A stretch of DNA of 64,000 bases from Atrina japonica (Eukaryota; Mollusca; Bivalvia; Pterioida; Pinnidae), in assembly GCA_030159075.1 (NCBI GenBank), contig BROG01000152.1:124001-188000 (forward strand), in the 5' to 3' direction. Made by a program: the position numbers and the translations under genes. Numbering within the stretch: the first letter of the stretch is position 1; every line of letters starts with the position of its first letter. A model generated the notes under the pieces. It saw only the letters and a list, made by a program, of their open reading frames with translations, did no database searches and was not told the origin of the DNA. This document shows positions 25,526 through 37,869 of this stretch, piece after piece.

Positions 25526-25689
25526 TATGAACAGAAATTATGTGTGCTGTAAATCAATCTGATTTGTGTATCTATAATTAAACAGAACAGCTTGTGTGTA
25601 AAAACAATAGCAGCTAGGGATTTTATCAAGGTACACATGCTTGCACCTTAATTAATCAGAATATCTGAAGAAAATATGATGGGTAGGGT

Positions 25690-26710
25690 CATAATAGGCT
25701 ATGATATACATAAGTTTTCACTATAGGCTGTCATCTACATGTTATCATTATAGCCTGTCATAAACAATTCATTAATGTACATGTTGCCTGGCATACTGTC
25801 ATATACACATAGGTTATCACAAAGGTTATCAAATACATTGGTTATCATTATAGACAGTCATATACATAGGTTATGAGATAGACTGCCATATATATAGATT
25901 ATCACTAAAGGCTACCATATACAATGGTTATCACTATAGGCTGTCATATCCATAGGCTATTACTATAGGCTGCCATATACATAGGTTATCGCTATAGGCT
26001 GCCATATACATAAGTAATAACTATAGGCTGCCATATCCATAGGCTATTACTATAGGCTGTTATATACACAGGTTATCACTATAGGCTGTCGTATACATAG
26101 ATTATCACTATAGGCTGTCATATATATATATATATAGGTTATCACTATATGTGTCATATGCATAGGTTATCACTATAGGCTGTCATATGCATAGGTTATC
26201 ACCATAGGTTATCATATACAAAGGTTATAATTATAGTCTGTCATATACATAGGTAAACACTATAGGCTGCCATAGACACAGGTTATCATTATAGGCTGTC
26301 ATATACATAGGTTATCAATATAGGCTGTCATATACACATGTTATCACTATAGGCTGCCATATGCATAGGTTATGACTATAGGCTGCCATATACATAGGTT
26401 ATCACTATAGGCTGTCATATACATAGGTTATCACTATAGGCTGTCATATACATAGGTTATCACCATAGGCTATCATATACAAAGGTTATAATTAGTCTGC
26501 CATATACACATGTTATCACTATAGGCTGCCATATGCATAGGTTATCAAATAGGCTGCCATATACATAGGTTATCACTGTAGGCTGTCATATACACATGTA
26601 CATAGGTTATCAATATAGGCTGTCATATACACATGTTATCACTATAGGCTGCCATATACATAGGATATCATTATTCATTATAGGCTGTAATATATAGGTT
26701 TTCATTGTGT
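25690..26710. repeat. 29-bp minisatellite, about 34 copies
   Basis: The unit is ATAGGCTGTCATATACAT plus AGGTTATCACT. Starts at 26407 and 26436 give 29 bp. Variants have GCCATATACAT or GTCATATGCAT. The left edge (25690-25900) is degenerate. Confidence 0.9.
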
Positions 26711-27404
26711 AAAAGTGTCGGATCAACAGGTGTTTGTAGACTGCACAAAATGACAGAGTATTCAGGTTTGTAGAAGATGATCTGCATTGTATACAATATG
26801 TATGTATGTTGACATCTGCAGTGTATATGTTTGTCGGCAATTTGATTTGATTATAGGTTGATTATCACATCATACTTCTAGTTATATCACAAATACGCCG
26901 ACAATGATTCTGTAATTCTGTGTTAGACAATATCAATAAATGATACTTCTCACCACTAACCACCAAGGGAATTCTGCGTCAAACAAAGATGTCAAATAAA
27001 GATATCCCCAATAATTACAATTTGTAAAGTTACTTTATGTCCTATATCAGATATTGATATTTCCCAGACCTGTAACTGAACACTTATACGTATGTAGATA
27101 TCATATGATATACCATGTATCACACTACAGTGTAATACCAAGTTCACATTTTGACCTATCACAAGATGATATTAACATTCGCATATTTTGTAATTGATTA
27201 TATGTATACAGCTGTAGATTAATTGTTATACATGTCGGGACTACAGGTGTCCATGTTAGAATTTGTTCCGATCTAAATAGAGTCAAAATGCAAGAAACGG
27301 AAAAAAGTCATCAAGACTCAGGTATGAATCTCTTTATAATTTGTTTCCTAGCAAAAAATATACATCAAAGACAATTATAAAAACAAAAAAGTAATAATAT
27401 TTTA

Positions 27405-30050
27405 TATTCTGACTTAGCAAGTCAGAACATCACAATTTTTCATTCTGACCTAGCAGGTTGGAGAGTCAGAATATTTTGTATTTGACTTAGCAGGTCAGAA
27501 AGTCACAATATTTTGTATTCTGATTTAGTGGGTCAGAAATGCACAATATTTTATATTCTGACTTAGCAGCTCAGAAAGTCACAATATTTTGTATTTTGAC
27601 TTGGGGATAAGAAATGCACAATATTTTGTACATGTATTTGGACTTAGCGGGTTAGGGCCGGAAATCACAAAATTTACTCAGTACTCAAGCTCAACTATCT
27701 TTTCATGATTTTCAGGTAAATTCAGACAAAATTAATTCTGTAACTGCACATGTGTGGTGTATATTGACGGCATACAATTGTAAATAATGATATAAATAAA
27801 TTATTGCTCATTTGAAGAAGACTTCAGAAATATTCAAAAGTTGTTTGAGTACGTACTCAAACTTTAAGTACATGTACCATACTCAACACATTTTATTCAT
27901 TTTTTACAGGAAAATCATAAATGTGGCACAAAAATTTATATGTGAATGATCTCAAAAAACAACAATATGTTTCCAAATCACTCAAAAAGCCTCAAAAGTT
28001 TTGTAACCAACAATTATATATTTAACTTAGTCAAAAGTCATGATTTAACTTAACAGGTTAAAGTTTTGAGCTTTAGTTTTGTACTGGTCAGAAAGTAAAA
28101 TTTGGTGAACTTAACAGGTCGGGCCCAGTTTTGTATTTAACTTCACAATAATTTTTGTATTTAAAATGTATTTGACTTAGCAGTTTTGTATTTAACTTAG
28201 CAGGTCCAAAAATCACAATGTTTTGTATTTACCTTAACAGGTCAGAAAGTCTCAATGTTTTGTATTTAACATAGCAGGTCAGAAAGCCTCAATGTTTTGT
28301 ATTTAAAATAGTATTCAATAACTTAGAACAGGTCAGGTCAGTTTTGTAAAGTCACGATCAATGTTTTGTGTCAGAAATTTGTTTTGTAACTGAATAATCA
28401 CAATGTTTTGTCACCTTAACAGGTCAAAGTCTCATTTATCAGAAAGCCTTTGTTTTGTATTTAACTTAACAGGTCAGAAACTGAATAGTCTCAAAAGTTT
28501 TGTTTTGTATTTAACTTAGTTTTGTATTTAACTTAGCAGTTCAGAAAGCCTCAATGTTTTGTATTTAACTTAACAGGTCAGAAAGTCACAATGTTTTGTA
28601 TTTAACTTAGCAGGTCAGAAAGTCTCAATGTTTTGTATTTAACTTAACAGGTCAAAAAATCACAATAATTTGTATTTGACTTAGCAGGTCAGAAAGTCTC
28701 AATGTTTTGTATTTAACTTAGCAGGTCCAAAAATCACAATGTTTTGTATTTACCTTAACAGGTCAGAAAGTCTCAATGTTTTGTATTTAACTTAACAGGT
28801 CAGGTCAGAATTTAAACTTAACTCAATGTTTTGTATTTAACTTACCAAGTCAGAAAGTCTCAATGTTTTGTATTTAAAATAGCAGGTCAGAAAGTCTCAA
28901 TGTTTTGTATTTAACTTAGCAGTTCAGAAAGTCTCAATGTTTTGTATTTAACTTAACAGGTCAAAAAATCACAATAATTTGTATTTGACTTAGCAGGTCA
29001 GAAAGTCTCAATGTTTTGTATTTACCTTAACAGGTCAGAAAGTCTCAATGTTTTGTATTTAACTTAACAGGTCAGAAAGTCTCAATGTTTTGTATTTCAG
29101 AAAGTCTGTTTTGTAAACAACAGGTCAGAAAGTCTCAATGTTTTGTATTTAAATAGCTTAAAAAGTCAGTTTTGTATTTAACTTAACAGGTCAGAAAGTC
29201 TCAATGTTTTGTATTTAACTTACCAGGTCAGAAAGTCTCAATGTTTTGTATTTAAAATAGCAGGTCAGAAAGTCTCAATGTTTTGTATTTAACTGAACAG
29301 GTCAGAAAGTCTCAATGTTTTGTATTTAACTTAACAGGTCAGAAAGTCTCAATGTTTTGTATTTAACTTACCAGGTCAGAAAGTCTCAATGTTTTGTATT
29401 TAAAATAGCAGGTCAGATTTGTAAAGTCTCAATGTTTTGTATTTAACTGTATTTAACTTAACAGGTCAGAAAGTCTCAATGTTTTGTTTTGTATTTAACT
29501 TAACAGGTCAGAAAGTCAGAAAGTCTCAATGTTTTGTATTTAACTTAACAGGTCAGAAAGTCTCAATGTTTTGTATTTAACTGAACAGGTCAGAAAGTCT
29601 CAATGTTTTGTATTTACCTTAACAGGTCAGAAAGTCTCAATGTTTTGTATTTAACTTAACAGGTCAGAAAGTCTCAATGTTTTGTATTTAACTTAACAGG
29701 TCAGAAAGTCTCAATGTTTTGTATTTAACTTAACAGTTCAGAAAGTCTCAATGTTTTGTATTTAACTTAACAGGTCAGAAAGTCTCAATGTTTTGTATTT
29801 AACTTAACTTACCAGGTCAGAAAGTCTCAATGTTTTGTATTCAATGTTTTGTATTTAACTTACCAGGTCAGAAAGTCTCAATGTTTTGTATTTAACTTAA
29901 CAGGTCAGAAAGTCTCAATGTTTTGTATTTAACTTAACAGGTCAGAAAGTCTCAATGTTTTGTATTTAACAGGTCAGAAAGTCTCAATGTTTTGTATTTA
30001 ACTTACCAGGTCAGAAAGTCTCAATGTTTTGTATTTGACTTAGCAAGTCC
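27405..30050. repeat. 37-bp minisatellite, about 60 copies
   Basis: The unit is AACTTAACAGGTCAGAAAG plus TCTCAATGTTTTGTATTT. Starts at 29521 and 29558 give 37 bp. The left part (27405-27660) is diverged and separated from the main array by 27765-28087. The main array from 28090 is homogeneous, with an indel-rich stretch at 28280-28530. Confidence 0.93.
27765..28087 (+). repeat. interspersed repeat, left copy (pairs with 30521-30790)
   Basis: Shared blocks in the same order: ATTATTGCTCATT, CTTCAGAAATATTCAAAA, TTGTTTGAGTAC, CATACTCAA, TTTATATGTGAATGAT, ATATGTTTCC. The two copies flank the main 37-bp array as direct repeats about 2.75 kb apart. Confidence 0.75.
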
Positions 30051-30520
30051 GACTGAGTAAGACCTAATATTTTCATCATGTGCCTGTTTGGTACATGTAT
30101 TTTTGATAGAAAAACAGATCATTTTTAGCTGAAAACTGCCCGCCTTTTAAAATGTCACCAGGAAACAGAATTATGATGCTGTAAGTTACATTTCACTGTA
30201 TTGTTATAAGTAAGCACCGTAACATGACTTTCAGCTGAACAGTGTAAGTGTATTTTGTCCTCAGAACACATATTATTTTTTGCTGTTAGTTATTTACCCA
30301 TGTTATCGCCAGAAAAGAACAAAAAATTACTTTTCTGCTTAAAATACATATCTTGGTTTTCACTTAAGTAAACAACAACATTTGTGATGTGTTATCTTTG
30401 ATGTCAACAGCAAATGACAAAATATGGCTTTTAGCATAACAGTAATTAAATGTGTTTGATGTTAGTAATGTGGCTGTTAGCTAAAATTACTGTTGATGCC
30501 CAACTTTGTATTTTATATTT

Positions 30521-30790
30521 TGACAGCATACAAGAGTAAATAAATATCAAAATTATTGCTCATTCGAAGAAAACTTCAGAAATATTCAAAAATTGTTTGA
30601 GTACATACTCAAATTTTGAGTACCATACTCAAGCATTCATTCATTTTTTACAAGAAAATAATGAATATGACACCAAAATTTATATGTGAATGATGAAAAA
30701 TAATAATATGTTTCCTATTCACTCAAACCCAAATGATTTCCAAACAATTATAGAGTCAAAATAATGAAAAATGTTGAGCTTTAGTACTGG
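30521..30790 (+). repeat. interspersed repeat, right copy (pairs with 27765-28087)
   Basis: This direct-repeat partner of the segment left of the 37-bp array is roughly 80 percent similar by eye and ends GAGCTTTAGTACTGG, against GAGCTTTAGTTTTGTACTGG in the left copy. It could be a second insertion of the same element, or a duplicated flank. Confidence 0.75.
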
Positions 30791-30878
30791 GTAAATTGGA
30801 TGACTTTGGGCCCTGAAGTGGTATCAGGTGCCATGGAGGGATAAACATCTGTCAACCAAATCAGGGTTAATAGAATCT

Positions 30879-31024
30879 ACCCCTACCTTGAGGGTATGAC
30901 AAAGGAATCTCAATCCAAAAGTAAGATTCTTGAATGACAAACCCTCTGCAAGCCTCAGGTTTGTCATTCAAGAATCTTATCCCGAGGATTGAAATTCCTT
31001 TTGTCATACCCTCATGGTAGGGGT
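30879..31024. repeat. near-perfect foldback, 65-bp arms, 15-bp loop
   Basis: The left arm runs ACCCCTACC, GAGGGTATGACAAAGGAAT, AAGATTCTTGAATGACAAACC (30943). The right arm returns GGTTTGTCATTCAAGAATCTT to GGTAGGGGT (31024). Arm identity is high, so it is a young foldback element or a strong RNA hairpin if transcribed within intron 1. Confidence 0.8.
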
Positions 31025-32737
31025 TGATTATTTTTTTCCCATGTTTTTAATACATGTAGATTGGAGATCTATGCAAATGAAATCTGACATCATACACAGC
31101 ATTCTAGACACTGCAAACACTCTACAGCATAAATTGTATTGTGACGTCATAACGCGTGTAGCTTGTCAATACCCTAGGGGTTGACACGGAAATCATTCCT
31201 GGTTAAAATGAAGGAAAAATCTGTGAACAATGGGTGAATATATTGTCTGATTCATGTAACATGGCAGGGTTGCATAACCTTTCATACAGATGATTCTACT
31301 CACTATTCGCTTATGACAAGCTTCATGAGATAAAGGTTTTATTCCTCACTGGATACTCGTAGATATCATGACGAAAAGAAAATGATTACTCTAGCCGAGG
31401 TCAAGAAAGGGTTCAAGAGACTCTACCCTGCTGGCTTATATGGATTTTATTATATATAGCAAATGATATATAAACATGGAAGTAAGTCCTGTCTGTATTA
31501 TTAAAAAAACCGTAGTCCAGAATTAACCAATAAGTGTCTCAAGTCTGATACAAAAGATTTCAATTTCTAGTAGATCGCCCACAACAGGGAACCTTGATCA
31601 AATATGTTGTGCGGATAAATGTAGCTGAGATGTAAATTCCTGTACAAAAAACATCACAGATTTTAATAATCTCAGTGTTCATAATTCTCCACAAGTTGAC
31701 AGAAATATCAGTAACACATATTTCTGAAGATTGTCCATTATTTGTGACATTTATCCTATATTTAAGTCTCTGGTTGTCCTAAGTTGTATTGATCAAATAT
31801 TTATAACACGCAACTTTACCTGATGTTTTTTTCCCTTTCTATACATATTATTTGCTCTTGATCAATTCATAAACATTTCCTTGAGCATTTCTCGATAGGC
31901 CAGGGATGATGTATATTTATATATTTCTCATTTTCTGTGGAAAGTTAATATCAAGTGGCTACTGCTGAAATAACAGGATATGAAGCACAGGATCAAATAT
32001 AAGTTTGGACGTATCAGGATGGTGGGTAGGTGGGAAATATATGTTGTCAATTTCACATTTATCTTGACGTGAATGTACATGTGTTTTTATAGAACTAAAT
32101 TGAAATATATGTATCAGGCATGTGTATTTCAAATCTTTTTCACATTCAGAAGCCTATATTCATTTTGTTTTTTGGTTATTATTTCTGTTATTTTTTATTC
32201 CAAGAATAATGTGCTTTAAAACAATTATGTACCAAGATTATATGACCTTGTGTACACAAGAATGTCCAAATATATAATGAGTGATTAATCTTAATCATGA
32301 CCACATCCATGTTAAAATGAATGAAAAATGTGTAGAGCAGAAATAAACAGAAGAACAGTGTAAGGGTGTGGCAGAGACATAAATATATCTACAAACCTTG
32401 GTTACATGTATATCTCTCAGCTAAAAGAACAGCAACTTCAGCTTTGTATGTAAATTGCTTAGTCATCATGGTCATGTTCACTTTATGCGTTTTAAGAGTG
32501 AGAGATCAGCTCTTGTGTGTGTTACAGAATAGTCACTTCATATCCTGGAGATTAAAAATGTGGCACTTGTTATTTTTAGAGTGAGCAGTCAGTAGTTATA
32601 GCCATCTGTTGTAATCTGCTTCCGTCCCTTGGGACCGGTGCCATGTAGACATGATCTTCTACAGCTATACAATTCTGTGTCATGTTTTAGATGTCTTTAA
32701 CTTCTTTAAAAGAACAATTGGCTAAATATGTTAAAAT

Positions 32738-32862
32738 TTGGTTTGTAGTTTAAGGGTTTGGTTTTGTAGATAGTGGGGGTTTCAGATTTGTAGTGTAAGG
32801 GTTTTGTAGATAGTTAGGATTTCAGATTTGTAGTGTAAGGGATTTGTAGATAGTTAGGAGAT
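32738..32862. repeat. 40-bp tandem repeat, 3 copies
   Basis: TTTGTAGTGTAAGGG then TTTTGTAGATAGTTAGGA and TTCAGA recur at about 40-bp spacing (32787, 32827). Confidence 0.8.
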
Positions 32863-33098
32863 ACATATGTCAGCATGTGACACAGCTCTGACCTGCATCC
32901 TAAACAAACCACATAAAATAAATGATCTTTAGTCCAGAGATCGGAAGCTTGTGACCTAGGGCCTGAAGTTGATGTGAGTATATGTATATGATATTAAGCT
33001 TACATTGTATATGCGGCTGATGTTATAAAGGTATATGCCATAATGTCAATTTAATTTTGACAAAATTATTTTGTATGACTACTTGTAATGCATATATA

Positions 33099-33259
33099 CA
33101 GTTGAACCTGGCCTACAGACCACCTCACTTAGGAGACCATCTCAGATTTAGGACTTGATGAATATCTAATAAGTACGGAATCTCACATGAGAAACCACCT
33201 CACTATTCAGACCACTTTGAGTCAGACAGTCAGGGTGTATTTATAACAAGGTTCTACTG
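33099..33259. mobile_element. TA-flanked MITE family 1, complete copy (161 bp)
   Basis: Starts CAGTTGAACCTGGCC and ends AAGGTTCTACTG, with TA at 33097-33098 and 33260-33261. Internal blocks are GACCACCTCACTTAGGAGAC and CAGACCACTTTGAGTCA. The array that follows repeats only its right-hand part. Confidence 0.75.
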
Positions 33260-34420
33260 TAACACCTCATTAATCAGACCACTTTGAGTCACATAGTCAG
33301 GGTGTATTTATAACAAGGTTCTACTGTAACACCTCATTAATCAGACCACTTTGAGTCACATAGTCAGGGTGTATTTATAACAAGGTTCTACTGTAACACC
33401 TCATTAATCAGACCACTTTGAGTCACATAGTCAGGGTGTATTTATAACAAGGTTCTACTGTAACACCTCATTAATCAGACCATTTTGAGTCAGTCAGGTT
33501 GTCTTAATAATGTGGTTCTACTGTGTTACGGTACCTCTAATCAGACCACTTTAAAACAGTCTGTTAGGTGGTCTTAATAATGCAGTTCTACTGTATTACG
33601 GTACCACTAATCAGACCACATTAAAACAGTCTGTTAGGTGGTCTTAGTAATTTAGTTCTACTGTATTACGGTACCACTAATCAGACCACTTTAAAAGTCT
33701 GTTAGGTGGTTTTAATAATGCGGTTCTACTGTATTACGGTACCACTAATCAGACCACTTTAAAACAGTCTGTTAGGTGGTTTTAATAATGTGGTTCTACT
33801 GTATTACGGTACCACTAATCAGACCACTTTAAAACAGTCTGTTAGGTGGTCTTAGTAATTTGGTTCTACTGTATTACGGTACCACTAATCAGACCACTTT
33901 AAAACAGTCTGTTAGGTGGTTTTAATAATGCGGTTCCACTGTATTACGGTACCACTAATCAGACCACTTTAAAACAGTCTGTTAGGTGGTTTTAATAATG
34001 TGGTTCTACTGTATTACGGTACCACTAATCAGATCACTTTAAAACAGTCTGTTAGGTGGTTTTAATAATGCGGTTCTTCTGTATTATGGTACCACTAATC
34101 AGACCACTTTAAAACAGTCTGTTAGGTGGTTTTAATATTGTGGTTCTACTGTATTACGGTACCACTAATCAGACCACTTTAAAACAGTCTGTTATGTGGT
34201 TTTAATAATGCGGTTCTACTGTATTACGGTACCACTAATCAGACCACTTTAAAACAGTCTGTTATGTGGTTTTAATAATGCAGTTCTACTGTATTACGGT
34301 ACCACTAATCAGACCACTTTAAAACAGTCTGTTAGATGGTTTTAATAATGCAGTTCTACTGTATTACGGTACCACTAATCAGACCACTTTAGGTGGTCTT
34401 AATAGTGAGGTTCTACTGTA
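33260..34420. repeat. tandem array grown from the MITE right end (67- then 70-bp units)
   Basis: Four units of 67 bp (AACACCTCATTAATCAGACC, CACTTTGAGTCACATAGTC, AACAAGGTTCTACTGT) are followed by about 13 units of 70 bp (ACCACTAATCAGACCACTTT, AAAACAGTCTGTTAGGTGG, GTTCTACTGTATTACGGT). Every unit ends in the MITE terminus GGTTCTACTGTA. Starts at 33741 and 33811 give 70 bp. Confidence 0.9.
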
Positions 34421-34602
34421 TATTTTTTTTCTTTGTCAGAGAATATTCACTGCATGGTACTTAAATGTATTTTACAAAACATATTATATACATGTACATG
34501 TATTACCATATTGTAAATGATGATGTAGGTGGTGATCTGTGGTGTGCATTGTAAACAAGTACTCTCCAACGTCAATAAGTGGCTGCCACTAGATACCATA
34601 TA

Positions 34603-34777
34603 CAGTGAAACTTATATATAGCGACCTACTTAGGGACACAAGAAAACCGGTCTTTATAGGAAGGTGTCTTTATATAGAGGTTGATTTATACACAAGTGGT
34701 ATTATTGGGGACAGCAAAAATGGTCTTTGTGACCAGGTGGTCTTTATACACATGAGGTCACTAAAGCAGGTTTACTG
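34603..34777. mobile_element. TA-flanked MITE, family 2 (175 bp)
   Basis: Ends are CAGTGAAACTTATATATAG and AGCAGGTTTACTG, with TA on both sides (34601-34602, 34778-34779). The interior has TTTATATAGAGGTTGATTTA and GGTCTTTGTGACCAGGTGG. A second copy is at 53808-53975. Confidence 0.75.
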
Positions 34778-35255
34778 TACCTTGAAATTTTTGCTTTGTT
34801 TTAATTTTTATAATTTTTATCCATACTAAGACAAGAAAATCAATATTTTCCTGATAAATGATTGAAGCAAGGACAAACATGTCATCCATGAGACTAAATG
34901 GTCTCACGTGAATGATACACGGGTTGAGAGTGTTGTCTGACCTAAAGGCCAGAAAATAAGCAGGGGCGAAAATTTCCAGGTGTACGGTAACTTAATAACT
35001 GTTGAGTGTGGCGTAATACACTATCAAAGAAAAAGCAAAAAAATAATTTAATGCATCCTTTTTCCCTCTTTATTTATTATCTTGGCTTTGATCAATCTTT
35101 CACTCTCTCTAATCCCTTTTCTTTAACAATTCTCTGACTGCATGAAATGGTATATTCTGTAGGTGTGTGTCATCTTCTTGAATAAAGAAATAATACAAAT
35201 ATTTGTGATATTACTATAAACATGAGATGTAATCAACAAAAAATGTGTCAAGGAC

Positions 35256-35670
35256 AAGGCTGTCATTGATGGGAAATTCTATATCGATATAAGTAAAAAG
35301 TATCAATATATATCGATATATTGATAAATCGATTCATTTGGCACTTCTTTCAAATGAGTTCAGAATAAATGGATTCTTTATAATATTTAGGTGTGTTATT
35401 GTGTATTTGTATTTGACTATGTGAAAATAAAAAAATCAATCATTACAAGGAAAACATTGTCTATTTGAACAAATTAAACAATTAAAATGAAATGCAACAT
35501 AGTTCAAGAACATGAAGTAAAATGAATGGAAAATTTTGGAAACTGTATAAGAAAAAATATCCTGTGAAATGCAGTATGAAATGTATCGATACTCAAGAAG
35601 TGTATCAATTATCATATCAAATCATTTTTATATCGATACATTGATATCGAGTCTATCAATGACAGCCCTT
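35256..35670. mobile_element. hAT-like MITE (415 bp) with exact 8-bp TSD
   Basis: Terminal inverted repeats are AAGGCTGTCATTGATG at the left and CTATCAATGACAGCCCTT at the right. They are flanked by the identical octamer TCAAGGAC at 35248-35255 and 35671-35678. An 8-bp duplication is the hallmark of hAT transposition. The ends also carry nested ATATCGATAT palindromes. It has no coding capacity, so it is non-autonomous. Confidence 0.85.
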
Positions 35671-35863
35671 TCAAGGACTATTTTTACTTTCATGCACTTG
35701 ACCACAAAATAAAGGGAACATGTTTGTTTAAATGAAACATTTCCAAATTTTATTCCATTTCATCAGCACTTGTAGAATATGTGCACATGGACAATTATTT
35801 GATGATCAAAACTATCTGTATCACCAAAATGCTTTAAATCATCTCCATCATCCTACTAAGATG

Positions 35864-35903
35864 TTTGTTTGTTTGTTTGTTTTTGTTTAACGTCACTTTC
35901 AAC
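35864..35903 (-). mobile_element. 40-bp SINE tail insertion with 13-bp TSD
   Basis: On the minus strand the insert reads GTGACGTTAAACAAAAAC followed by an AAAC repeat, which is the 3' tail type of SINE family B. It is flanked by the exact direct repeat TCCTACTAAGATG at 35851-35863 and 35904-35916. This is an extreme 5' truncation. Confidence 0.8.
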
Positions 35904-36109
35904 TCCTACTAAGATGAAATCCGACTAATTTGACCTTTCTGTACTGAACAGTTATACAGTGTAACTACCTAGATAATCTTTTCATTAGTGATTTGTAAGT
36001 CATCTTTTTTAAGAATAACAGATTTTTTTGAATTGAAAATTAAATGTCTCTTTATTATATGATAGATTATTACCAGTAGTTTATAGCTAGCAACATCAGA
36101 AGAACTGGC

Positions 36110-36480
36110 ATCATAATTTAGAGTTGATACCATCAGTCAGAGCTGACACCATCAGTCAAAAAGGGCATCATAAGGTCCTAGTAAGAGTTGACATTATCTT
36201 TTAGGGCTAACATCATCAAAACTGACATCATTGGTCAGAATTGACATCACCAGGCATTGTGTGTGTCATTTGTACATGTAAGAGCTGACATCATTAGTCA
36301 GAGCTAATATCATCAGTAAGAATTGACATCATCAGGCAGTGTGTGTCATTTGTACATGTAAGAGCTGACATCATTAGTCAGAGCTAATATCATCAGTAAG
36401 AATTGACATCATCAGGCATTGTGTGTGTCATTTGTACATGTAAGAGCTGACATCATTAGTCAGAGCTGTCATCATTAGCC
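36110..36480. repeat. tandem repeat of about 84 bp built from GACATCAT subrepeats
   Basis: AGAGCTGACATCATTAGTCA, AGAGCTAATATCATCAGTAA and GTGTGTCATTTGTACATGTA recur in order three times. Degenerate 20-bp versions lead in from 36110. Confidence 0.8.
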
Positions 36481-37649
36481 AGACAGTTCAAGATTAAAAG
36501 AAGAAAAAACAACTAAAAGCAAAATAATAATACAAAAAGCCAAAAGAAATAAATCCAACAAAACAAATATGTATTCTGTGTATGTTACTGTTTGTTTATT
36601 TGGATAAACACTACACAGAAGAAGTACAGTTGTGAATCCAGTTATTATTGATGATTGGCCTAATTGATTCTTATACATATAGTAGTATTAGCAAGCAGGT
36701 GCTCTGCCAATTACATCAATAACTCTATTTTATGTACATTCCAACTTATGATATATGTAGACTATGTATATTGATAAATGTTGTATTTAATTTATTGGAT
36801 AAATCTTGTGATATTTACATGAACATTGTGTAATAGTTAAATTGTGATTCAACACTATATCTAAAGAAATTTGTACATCAATCAACACAAGAGATATAGA
36901 ATTACTCATTTATTTTCCAGTGTAATTATGAAATGTGTTTTATTTTCCACCATGTAGAAAATTGGAAATATAAAACAGATGTAAATTGAAAATTATATTG
37001 TTAAATACAGAAGATAACATCAGTATTAAAGAGGTTTAAGATATAAGATCTTGGTTAAAAATAAGGAATAATATCTTTTAAGCTACATTGTATAAAAATT
37101 GTAACTGCAATTAACTTAGGAAATATTGATAAAGGAGTTTTTATATACATATATGCATGTTATTATGTATTTTATAATTGATTTGACATGTTTATCAACT
37201 CTTATTTTTGTGTCTGTGTGACAATAAAGTCTTGGATAACATACCTTTATTTAATTATAAACCGGACTTGCCTAACTGATCACACATGTACATGTATACA
37301 TGGCAATAATGCAAAAGGAAAATGTCAGCCAAATCCAATTTTAAACATGTTAGACCAACAATGTTGACAGAATCTGCTAAAAAAAGAAATCTGAAAGGCA
37401 TTTTAGCAAGATGTGCAAGGGCAAAGATAAATATAGAGAAAGAGTGCAATTGTTGGATGGATTTGAAGAGCACTTTGTACTTATAATCTCTTAAGTCTTA
37501 CTTGACCAGTACGTATCTTGTTTACTGATGTATAAAATATGGTTGATGCATTTTAAATTAATGATCTTTTTATGGTGTATATTGAAATGAATGTGTTTAA
37601 GTATGTCGCTAAGCAACCCAACTTTACATGAAAGTCTTCACTTTAACCC

Positions 37650-37737
37650 ATTTACCCATAAAGACAGATTTGGACTGGACCAAGTCATTGATTTACAGAA
37701 GAGTTCATTGTCTGTGAGAGGTTTATGAGTTAAGGTT
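37650..37737 (+). repeat. dispersed short repeat, copy 2 (TTTGGACTGG type)
   Basis: Contains CCCATTTACCCATAAAGACA, ATTTGGACTGGACCAAGTCA and GATTTACAGAAGAGTTCATTG. Matches 17457-17541 directly and 59873-59945 on the other strand. Confidence 0.6.
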
Positions 37738-37869
37738 GAAAGTCTTGGGAAATGATGTAAACAGACATATCATATGGGTACTTTTGCTTACTTCACAGCA
37801 CCCAAATTGTCTTTAATTCAAAATTTAGGTCAATGCAATTGTTTCTGGATCATATCTACACATAATTAC

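Noticed and set aside
23866..25530. Long frames on both strands of the 24-bp array (336-360 codons)
   Set aside because: A stop-free unit of 24 bp makes both strands open. This is a property of the repeat, not evidence of a protein.
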